Assembly (NCBI GenBank): GCA_903851225.1
Contig: CAINNT010000176.1
Span: 1-7,996 of the forward strand
Length of the DNA: 7,996 nucleotides
Direction: 5' to 3'
From: an uncultured Chloroflexota bacterium
Lineage (GTDB): Bacteria > Chloroflexota > Limnocylindria > Limnocylindrales > Limnocylindraceae
Each line of letters starts with the position of its first letter. The stretch's first letter is position 1. The notes under the pieces are model-generated. The model worked only from the letters and a program-made list of their open reading frames with translations, was not told the origin of the DNA and ran no database searches. This document shows, piece by piece, positions 1 through 5,339 of this stretch. The position numbers and the translations under genes were made by a program.

Positions 1-488
1 GTGCCACTTGTCTGCACAAAGGAGGTGAAGCGGACCAGCACCGTTGCACCAGTGGCATCGGTACCGCTTATTACGAGACCAATCTCACGCGCGCCAACCG
101 GGATTTCGGTGGCGCCGATAAAGAAACCGCGGACGTCCGTGATTGCCCACGTGAAAGGGAGTGGCGTTGCCGAGGCAAGCGGGGTGCAGCCGTCGGTGGT
201 GATGTCAAAGATTTCACCCTTCAGCGTCCAAGTAGGGGACCCGAGCGGGAATCCGTCGCCGTCGATGAGTCCGAGAATGAGGCGATTCACACCTGGGGCA
301 AGGTCGCTGTTCGCAAGGAGCGGGAGTGGCCCAGTGGAGCTCGCCTGGCCAGCCGCAGGCCATGCTTCGACGCAGCCACTGCGTGTGATCCCTGCTGCAC
401 TGGAACTCGGCGTCGGAGTGGCGCCCCCGCAAGCGACCAGAGCAACGCTGAGGGTGGCGAGAACGGTGCTGCGCAGATACTTGTTCAC
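1..488 (-). CDS. Secreted lipoprotein, N-terminal part (runs off left edge)
   Basis: The frame is open from a GTG at 488-486 to the window edge, giving 162 residues and no stop. Residues 1-20 form a lipoprotein signal: a basic start (NKYLR), a hydrophobic core (VLATLSVALV) and a lipobox LVAC with Cys20 as the predicted lipidated residue. A Thr/Pro/Ser/Ala linker (GGATPTPSSSAAG) follows. The mature part contains APGVNRLILGLIDGDGFPLG (about residues 66-85), which resembles the 'GxNRFxFGLxDxDGxPV' segment I recall from secreted proteins of Chloroflexota and relatives, some with a thioredoxin domain further on; no thioredoxin motif is inside the window. Two cysteines (residues 39 and about 102) lie in the mature part. 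The GTG start is chosen because it gives a good signal peptide and sits six bases after a TACAGT -10; an in-frame GTG at 506-504 is less likely. Function unknown. Its place beside the heme A synthase gene would fit a role in oxidase maturation, but that is inference only. Confidence 0.78.
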   Translation of the reverse strand, partial: MNKYLRSTVLATLSVALVACGGATPTPSSSAAGITRSGCVEAWPAAGQASSTGPLPLLANSDLAPGVNRLILGLIDGDGFPLGSPTWTLKGEIFDITTDGCTPLASATPLPFTWAITDVRGFFIGATEIPVGAREIGLVISGTDATGATVLVRFTSFVQTSG

Positions 489-500
489 AACTCCACTGTA
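489..500 (-). promoter_or_regulatory. Leaderless promoter -10 of the lipoprotein gene
   Basis: On the minus strand TACAGT (500-495) is followed by six bases (GGAGTT) and then the GTG start at 488. This places the expected transcription start at or next to the first base of the start codon. The GGAG at 494-491 would be only two bases from GTG, too close for a normal Shine-Dalgarno site. No TTGACA-like -35 is visible. Confidence 0.5.
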
Positions 501-523
501 TCCCACGTTTCTGAGGGTCGGCG

Positions 524-535
524 TACCATCTACCT
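524..535 (+). promoter_or_regulatory. Leaderless promoter -10 of ctaA/ctaB
   Basis: TACCAT (524-529) is followed by six bases (CTACCT) and then ATG at 536, so transcription is expected to begin at or within a base of the start codon. There is no purine-rich Shine-Dalgarno sequence before this ATG, as a leaderless message would predict. No good -35 is seen. It lies back to back with the lipoprotein promoter, and the two -10 elements are 23 bases apart. Confidence 0.5.
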
Positions 536-2371
536 ATGAAGAGTTTCCGCAGAGCAGTCCAACTTCTCCTCGGGGCCACAATCGGCCTGGTGGTCATCGG
601 CGTCATCGTTCGCGCAACAGACTCGGGGATGGGCTGCCCGGACTGGCCCCTCTGCTACGGGCAGATCATTCCACCAACGACGGATTCAGGCGACGTCATT
701 GCCTATAAGGCCTGGCTTGAGTGGATCCATCGAGCGATCGCTGCGCTGATCGGCTTGTTCGCGCTCTCCGTGGTCGTCATCGCCCTGCGAAACCTGAAGG
801 GTCGTCGATCGCTGCAAGGTGCCTCGATTGCCCTTCTCGCACTCGTACTCTTCCAGGCGTGGCTCGGCCGCCAAACCGTCTTGGAGTCGAACTCCGGGCA
901 ATCGGTGACGGCACACCTTGCGACCGCGATGGCATTTGTCGGCCTTCAGGTCTGGGTGCTCGCTCGCAGTGGCTACGACGAATCGCTCATGGGCATTCGC
1001 CGTGCGAGCGGAAGCGTTGTCGCGCCGATCGTCGCCGCGGGCGCCGTGTATGCACTCCTCCTCTTCGGATCGAATGTGACCGGCACGGACACCGGCCTGC
1101 TCTACCCAGACTGGCCACTGATGGGCGGCACCCTCTTCCCGCCGATCACCGAGCTCTCGACGCCGATGATCGTGCACCGATATGCCACGGCGATCGTTGC
1201 GCTCGTCCTGATCTCGGCACTCTGGATCGTTCGCCGCGAGCAGGGGAGCCCGGCACGCGTGCGCCAGCTGCTCACCTACGCCGTGGTGGTATTCGCCGTG
1301 CAGTGCCTCATCGGCGCGGTGCAAATCTTTACCAAGCTTGCCCCGTGGACTCAGACGCTTCACGTCGCCCTGGCAACGATCATCTGGATCTTCACCGTTG
1401 GTGCCGCCTCCATCGCGCTCCTCGAAGGGCGTGCTGCGGGAGGTAGCGCATCGGATGGCCCAGCTGGTGGCACTGGGCGAATGACCCAGAGCCGCCGCGA
1501 AACCATCTCCGCGTACATCGCCCTGACGAAGCCCCGAATCGTCGAACTCCTCCTCATCACGACCGTGCCGGCGATGCTGCTCGCAGCGCATGGACTCCCA
1601 TCACTCGCTCTCATTGCAGCGACGCTTGTTGGTGGCACCCTCAGCGCGGCCAGTGCCAACGTGTTCAATTGCATCATCGATGCCGATATCGACGCACAGA
1701 TGGTACGAACTGCAGCACGCCCGCTCGTGACCGGTCGAATCAGTGTTGGTGCGGCACTCCTCTTCGCTAGTGCGCTCGGCGTTGCGAGCTTCCTCTTCTT
1801 GGCCCTTACGACGACGGTGATGGCGGCGTTTATCTCGCTCCTCGCCATCGCCTTCTACGTGCTGGTCTACACCTTGATCTTGAAGCGCTCCACCCCACAG
1901 AACATCGTCATTGGGGGAGCAGCTGGCGCACTCCCGCCCGTCATTGGTTGGGCGGCGGTAACCGGCGACGTATCGCTCGTGCCGATCCTGCTCTTCGGTC
2001 TGGTCTTCTATTGGACGCCGCCGCACTTCTGGGCGTTAGCGCTGCGAATCGGTCCCGATTACGCCGCGGCAGGCGTGCCGATGCTCCCTGTTACGGCGGG
2101 ACCTGCGGAGACGGCGCGACAGATTTGGCTCTACACGATCTTGCTCGTCGCAATGAGCCTGATGCTTTGGGCGGTAGCAGGGATGGGCCTTGTCTATCTC
2201 GCGGTGGCGGTCGTCGGCGGCGGAGTCTTCTTGTTCCGAGCCTGGCGCTTGCGCAGCGATGTGCTCGGCGACGGGCTACTTCGTGGCGCGACGCGCCTCT
2301 ACCGCTTCTCGATCAGTTACCTCACGCTGATCTTCGCGGCGATCGCGATCGACGCTATCCTCCCGCGCTAG
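536..2371 (+). CDS. ctaA/ctaB: Fused heme A synthase (CtaA/COX15) - heme O synthase (CtaB/COX10)
   Basis: A 611-residue membrane protein joining the two enzymes that make heme A for aa3-type cytochrome oxidase. Residues 1 to about 297 are CtaA, which oxidises the heme O methyl group. The four expected heme-ligand histidines are present (His65 in EWIHR, His127 in TAHL, His214 in IVHR, His276 in TLHVA), as are the acidic Glu62 and the loop cysteine pair Cys34/Cys40 in CPDWPLC. Residues about 298-320 are a Gly/Ser/Ala-rich linker. Residues about 316-611 are CtaB, a UbiA-type prenyltransferase that farnesylates heme B. It has N378xxxD382xxxD386, then MVRTAARP, LKRSTPQNIVIGGAAGALPP (449-468) and YWTPPHFWAL (492-501). 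About 8 plus 9 membrane segments are expected. An 8-segment CtaA puts its C terminus in the cytoplasm, where CtaB begins, so the fusion is topologically simple. The start is the ATG after a leaderless -10. The stop TAG lies 10 bp from a convergent stop. Both catalytic halves look intact. Confidence 0.95.
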   Translation: MKSFRRAVQLLLGATIGLVVIGVIVRATDSGMGCPDWPLCYGQIIPPTTDSGDVIAYKAWLEWIHRAIAALIGLFALSVVVIALRNLKGRRSLQGASIALLALVLFQAWLGRQTVLESNSGQSVTAHLATAMAFVGLQVWVLARSGYDESLMGIRRASGSVVAPIVAAGAVYALLLFGSNVTGTDTGLLYPDWPLMGGTLFPPITELSTPMIVHRYATAIVALVLISALWIVRREQGSPARVRQLLTYAVVVFAVQCLIGAVQIFTKLAPWTQTLHVALATIIWIFTVGAASIALLEGRAAGGSASDGPAGGTGRMTQSRRETISAYIALTKPRIVELLLITTVPAMLLAAHGLPSLALIAATLVGGTLSAASANVFNCIIDADIDAQMVRTAARPLVTGRISVGAALLFASALGVASFLFLALTTTVMAAFISLLAIAFYVLVYTLILKRSTPQNIVIGGAAGALPPVIGWAAVTGDVSLVPILLFGLVFYWTPPHFWALALRIGPDYAAAGVPMLPVTAGPAETARQIWLYTILLVAMSLMLWAVAGMGLVYLAVAVVGGGVFLFRAWRLRSDVLGDGLLRGATRLYRFSISYLTLIFAAIAIDAILPR

Positions 2372-2381
2372 GAGCGACGCT

Positions 2382-3068
2382 CTACTGCCGATCACCGGAT
2401 GCCGCCTGCCGTTTCGCGCGGCCACTTGGGTCGAGCCTGCCGAGCCAGAACTGCACCTGCGGCCCAATCGTGAAGGCGAACCAGATCGTGCCGAAGCCAA
2501 ACGTTCCGCCGAGCACGATCCCCAAGACACCGACGACGACCTCGATGGCGGTGCGCATCTTCCAGATGGCTTGACCGGTGCGGTGGTGCAGCCCGGTCAT
2601 GAGTCCATCTCGTGGCCCAGGGCCGTTTCCGCTGCCGATGTAGATGCCTGAGCCGACCCCCACCACGGCCGTGCCGGCGATTGCCAGCGCTCCAGCGAGG
2701 AGTGGCTGCGCCGCGATCTCTGCCGCCGAAGGGACGGCGAGGAAGTCAAGGAGGGCAATCTCCACGTTCATGATCCAGCCGATCACCACGATGTTGCTCA
2801 GCGTGCCCAGACCAGGGCGCTGGCGAAGTGGGATCCAGAGCAACAGCACGAAGATTCCGCTCAACTGCGCAGCGGTGCCGATTTGAATGCCGAGCTGCTT
2901 GCTGAGACCCTGATGCAGGATCTCCCACGAGGGCAAGCCGACGCCCGCGGCAAGCATCATCACGAGGCCCGTGGCGAAGATCGCCTGGCCGGCGATGGAT
3001 TGCGGGAAGCGCTTCAAGGCATCGGCCGTGATCGCTTGCGAGAGCCAGTTGCTGCGCGGAGTCGTCAT
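2382..3068 (-). CDS. YczE/YyaS/YitT-family integral membrane protein
   Basis: A 228-residue hydrophobic protein, last gene of the minus-strand operon. It has about five membrane segments (near residues 25-45, 65-82, 90-111, 121-146 and 173-205). The family signature GSGNGPGPRDGLM lies at residues 145-157, followed by conserved Arg172 and Glu176 in MRTAIE, then GIVLGGTFGFGT (183-194). Members are annotated as membrane proteins of the YczE type (COG2364), and their molecular role is largely unsettled; I do not assign a substrate. The start is ATG at 3068-3066, because AAGGGG lies six bases upstream and the preceding sua5 gene ends only 10 bases away. The same frame stays open further upstream, but that would overlap sua5 with low-complexity Arg-rich residues. 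The C terminus (RLDPSGRAKRQAASGDRQ) is a short basic cytoplasmic tail. Confidence 0.85.
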   Translation of the reverse strand: MTTPRSNWLSQAITADALKRFPQSIAGQAIFATGLVMMLAAGVGLPSWEILHQGLSKQLGIQIGTAAQLSGIFVLLLWIPLRQRPGLGTLSNIVVIGWIMNVEIALLDFLAVPSAAEIAAQPLLAGALAIAGTAVVGVGSGIYIGSGNGPGPRDGLMTGLHHRTGQAIWKMRTAIEVVVGVLGIVLGGTFGFGTIWFAFTIGPQVQFWLGRLDPSGRAKRQAASGDRQ

Positions 3069-3074
3069 GCGGTT

Positions 3075-3080
3075 CCCCTT
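3075..3080 (-). promoter_or_regulatory. Ribosome binding site of the YczE-family gene
   Basis: AAGGGG on the minus strand overlaps the TAA stop of sua5 and lies six bases before ATG at 3068. It supports that start and suggests translation soon after termination on sua5. Confidence 0.6.
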
Positions 3081-4140
3081 ACTGCGGCGTGGCCGCCGCG
3101 CGGCGAAGGCGGTCCGCAATCGCCGAACCGAGGCCGCCCTCAGGATAGGGGGCGGCAATGATTCTCGCGGTAGGAGCGGCGCGGCGAGTCAGAACAGCTT
3201 CCAGTTCGTGCAGTCGTTCAAAGAGGTGAGCAGCCGCGGCGACGGGATCGAGCGCTTCAGAGAGTGCAACCCGCGCATGAACCGTGGCGCCGGCTGCGGC
3301 AGCACGCCCTTCAAGGTCTGTGAGGGTCGCACGATCAGGGGCAAGGAGCGCGCACTCCGACACATCCGGAGGGAAGTCCGCCGCTACCAAGACGAGTGGC
3401 ACGACTGGTGCGTAATGCGACTCAGTCATGCCAGGCGCCTGCAGTGGTGTGCCGGGACGCGCCGTTGGCGCGGCTGCAACGATGCCACCGTGATCGGCGA
3501 GGGCGTGCTCGAGATCCTCTAGCGGGATGCCCCCGTGTCGCAATAGTCGTGCGGGCCAACGCCCATCGAGTGCGACCACGCTCGACTCCACGCCGATATC
3601 GGTCGATTCCCCGAGGAGCACGGCGTCTATGCGCCCATCAAGGTGCTCAAGCACATGTTCGGCGGAGGTGGGTGAAAGGCGACCGAATCGATTGGCGCTT
3701 GGCGCGGCGATCGGTGTTTGAGCTGCCCGAATCAGCGCGCGCGCCGTCTCGTGTCGTGGCAGACGCACGCCGACCGTCTCAAGGCCGGCACGTACCAGGC
3801 CCGGAACCTCGGTTCGTGCCGCGCCGACCAACGTCAGTGGGCCGGGCCAGAACAGATCGGCGAGGAGCGCGACACGCGGATCAGCAAGCGTGACTTCGCT
3901 AAAGAGCCGGGCAAGGTCATCACGATCGGCGATATGAACGATGAGTGGATCAAAGGTTGGGCGCCCCTTCGCCTCAAAGATGCGCGCAAGCGCTGGCGCA
4001 TCGAAGGCGTTCGCCCCCAAGCCATAGACGGTTTCAGTAGGGAAGGCGACAAGTCCACCAGAGCGAATGATCGCCGCGGCTCGAGGTATCGACTCCGCGG
4101 CAGAGTCAGGAGTGTGCGCAGGTAGGCGTTCGGTGATCAT
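3079..4140 (-). CDS. sua5: L-threonylcarbamoyladenylate synthase, Sua5 type
   Basis: A 353-residue enzyme that makes threonylcarbamoyl-AMP from threonine, bicarbonate and ATP, the first step of the t6A37 modification of ANN-decoding tRNAs. The YrdC-like catalytic domain spans about residues 15-205. It shows PTETVYGLG (34-42), KGRP (58-61) leading to PLIVHI, WPGPLT (98-103), VGVRLPRH (123-130), APSANRFGRLSPT (146-158) and ESSVV (185-189). The inter-domain linker PGMTESHYAP (236-245) matches the Sua5 motif that covers the active site, and about 105 C-terminal residues form the Sua5 domain. This is therefore the long Sua5 form rather than the short TsaC. The start ATG (4140-4138) overlaps the TGA of the upstream exonuclease gene as ATGA and has no clear Shine-Dalgarno site, suggesting translational coupling. 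The frame upstream of this ATG is open but is antisense-like low-complexity sequence overlapping the exonuclease gene. Confidence 0.95.
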   Translation of the reverse strand: MITERLPAHTPDSAAESIPRAAAIIRSGGLVAFPTETVYGLGANAFDAPALARIFEAKGRPTFDPLIVHIADRDDLARLFSEVTLADPRVALLADLFWPGPLTLVGAARTEVPGLVRAGLETVGVRLPRHETARALIRAAQTPIAAPSANRFGRLSPTSAEHVLEHLDGRIDAVLLGESTDIGVESSVVALDGRWPARLLRHGGIPLEDLEHALADHGGIVAAAPTARPGTPLQAPGMTESHYAPVVPLVLVAADFPPDVSECALLAPDRATLTDLEGRAAAAGATVHARVALSEALDPVAAAAHLFERLHELEAVLTRRAAPTARIIAAPYPEGGLGSAIADRLRRAAATPQ

Positions 4141-4961
4141 GCTGGTCGCGCCAGGTCGATCTGCAACGCAGCATGGTCCGATGGGGACTCGCCCTTTCGT
4201 CCATCGCGGTCCACGCCGCTCGAGAGAATCTCTCCGGCGCGTGGCTCGACGAGCAGGTGATCGATGCGCATCCCCCAACCGCGATGGAACGCACCACCAC
4301 GGTAATCCCACCAAGTGAACGGCGCGCGCTCCCCGTCTGGGGCGACGGCTTGTGCGGCGTCGATTAGGCCGAGATTGACCAGGGCGCTCCATGCCTCTCG
4401 CTCCCGCGGAGTGACATGGGTCGCGCCGACCAGTGCGCCCGGGTCCCACACATCGGCATCCGTCGGAGCGACATTGAAGTCGCCGCCAAGGAGTAGCGGC
4501 GCGGCTTCGGTCATACTCTCCGCCGACCATGCGCGCAGTGCACCGTACCAGTGCAACTTGGCGTGAAAGTGCGGTGCGTCGACCTCGCGTCCGTTCGGCG
4601 CGTAGACCGATGCCACCCTCAGACCGCCGCAGAGAGCACTGATCAGGCGCGGTTCGCTCAGGAGGTCGGGGAGCAGCGCGTCGTGGTTCTTCGGCGCGTA
4701 GTCGGCGATGCTCTCCTCGACATCGTTCAGCCCATGGCGAGAGGCGATCAAGACGCCGTTGCGACCTCCAGCCCCGAGGGCGGCAACCTCATACGATCGA
4801 GTGGAGAAGAGCCCTTCGGGAACCTGCGAGGGATCGCACTTCGTCTCCTGCAACATGACGATGTCTGGCTGCGTGGAATCGAGCCACGCTGCGACACGCT
4901 CGGCTCGGGCTCGGAGGCCGTTGACGTTCCAAGTGGCGATGCGAAGGGTGCCCGACGCCAT
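4137..4961 (-). CDS. xthA: Exodeoxyribonuclease III (AP endonuclease, base excision repair)
   Basis: A 274-residue cytoplasmic DNA repair nuclease of the endonuclease/exonuclease/phosphatase fold, which cuts abasic sites and trims 3' ends. The conserved active-site blocks are all visible: WNVNGLRAR (11-19, Asn12), QETKC (38-42, metal ligand Glu39), SVYAPNG (118-124, Tyr120), LGGDFNVAPTD (158-168, Asp161/Asn163), TWWDYRGGAF (216-225), RIDHLL (232-237) and SPSDHAAL (259-266, Asp262/His263). The length matches the family (about 250-280). It starts 14 bases after the ACT-protein stop and ends in an ATGA overlap with sua5. No Shine-Dalgarno site precedes the ATG. A TAATCT hexamer (4978-4973), overlapping the ACT stop codon, might be a weak internal -10 but stands 11 rather than six bases from the start. 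Confidence 0.95.
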   Translation of the reverse strand: MASGTLRIATWNVNGLRARAERVAAWLDSTQPDIVMLQETKCDPSQVPEGLFSTRSYEVAALGAGGRNGVLIASRHGLNDVEESIADYAPKNHDALLPDLLSEPRLISALCGGLRVASVYAPNGREVDAPHFHAKLHWYGALRAWSAESMTEAAPLLLGGDFNVAPTDADVWDPGALVGATHVTPREREAWSALVNLGLIDAAQAVAPDGERAPFTWWDYRGGAFHRGWGMRIDHLLVEPRAGEILSSGVDRDGRKGESPSDHAALQIDLARPA

Positions 4962-4975
4962 AGACGTTTGAGAGA

Positions 4976-5263
4976 TTAGGAGCGAGGTCCGCGCAAGATC
5001 GCGCCGATGATCCCCGCGTCGAGTGGTGCCCCAGCCTCGCCGGTGGGATCGGACGATTCAGTGACCGGGTGAAGCCCGAGCCCGGTGAGCGCGGCGATCG
5101 CAGTGGGAAGCTGCGCGTCGGGAACGCCGAGATGCAGTGAGCCGTCTGCCTCTGGTGCTCCCATGACTCCTTCTACCGCAATGCCGGCTGAAGCGAGCGC
5201 GGCGATAACGGCGGCCAAACTGCCTACCTTCGGGGAGACGGCAACGGTGAACCAGGCGCTCAT
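4976..5263 (-). CDS. Small stand-alone ACT-domain protein
   Basis: A 95-residue protein, first gene of the operon. Residues 1-67 fit an ACT domain: a first strand (WFTVAVSP), the Gly-containing turn and helix (KVGSLAAVIAALASAGIAVE, 12-31), a middle strand (GSLHLGVPD) and a second helix (LPTAIAALTGLGL). The remaining 28 residues (from SSDPTGEAGAP on) look like a flexible tail ending in a short helix (GIIGAILRGPRS). ACT domains usually bind amino acids or other small ligands as regulatory modules. No catalytic domain is attached, and the ligand and partner are unknown. The start ATG at 5263-5261 is preferred over upstream starts because TATGAT lies exactly six bases before it and because the upstream extension is Arg/Pro-rich and unlike the ACT fold. 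The link to exonuclease III and Sua5 is positional only. Confidence 0.75.
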   Translation of the reverse strand: MSAWFTVAVSPKVGSLAAVIAALASAGIAVEGVMGAPEADGSLHLGVPDAQLPTAIAALTGLGLHPVTESSDPTGEAGAPLDAGIIGAILRGPRS

Positions 5264-5275
5264 GCGCCAATCATA
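5264..5275 (-). promoter_or_regulatory. Leaderless promoter -10 of the ACT-xthA-sua5-yczE operon
   Basis: On the minus strand TATGAT (5275-5270), one mismatch from TATAAT, is followed by six bases (TGGCGC) and then ATG at 5263. No Shine-Dalgarno site precedes this ATG. The transcription start should fall on or beside the start codon. No convincing -35 is seen about 17 bases further up. Confidence 0.55.
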
Positions 5276-5302
5276 GGGGTGGAACTGTGTCGAGGGTGTG
5301 AA

Positions 5303-5333
5303 CCGGGCGCACCCCAACACGGGGCGCGCCCGG
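5303..5333 (-). terminator. Hairpin terminator candidate after the MFS exporter
   Basis: Two 13-base arms (5303-5315 and 5321-5333) pair around a five-base loop (5316-5320). In RNA read from the minus strand 12 pairs are Watson-Crick and one is G-U; read from the plus strand that pair becomes A-C, so the structure is slightly better for the exporter mRNA. The stem begins seven bases after the TGA at 5342-5340. There is no run of T after it, so it may act by stem strength, with a factor, or as a 3' end protector. Confidence 0.6.
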
Positions 5334-5339
5334 AGCCAC

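Noticed and set aside
18..28. Perfect Shine-Dalgarno-like AAAGGAGGTGA on the plus strand (its complement matches the 3' tail of 16S rRNA)
   Set aside because: It lies inside the minus-strand lipoprotein codons (FTSFV), no start codon follows at a proper distance, and the flanks do not resemble 16S rRNA. Taken as chance.
1..708. Long plus-strand frame of 235 codons at the left edge
   Set aside because: It is antisense to a lipoprotein gene with a clear signal peptide and lipobox, then runs into the ctaA coding region in another frame; its product is low-complexity and shows no recognisable domain.
686..1591. Antisense frame of 301 codons within ctaA/ctaB
   Set aside because: Arg/Glu/His/Asp-rich shadow typical of the reverse of a GC-rich membrane protein; the sense strand encodes well-conserved enzyme motifs.
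2369..2384. Small inverted repeat (GAGC, three bases, GCTC) between the convergent stops of ctaA/ctaB and the YczE gene
   Set aside because: Four pairs plus a wobble is too weak to call a bidirectional terminator, and no T-run follows on either strand.
4141..4530. Upstream extension of the sua5 frame
   Set aside because: It overlaps exonuclease III almost completely in another frame and is Arg-rich; the ATGA overlap gives a natural start at 4140.
4973..4978. TAATCT hexamer before xthA as an internal promoter
   Set aside because: It is 11 rather than six bases from the ATG and overlaps the ACT stop codon; the operon promoter explains expression adequately.
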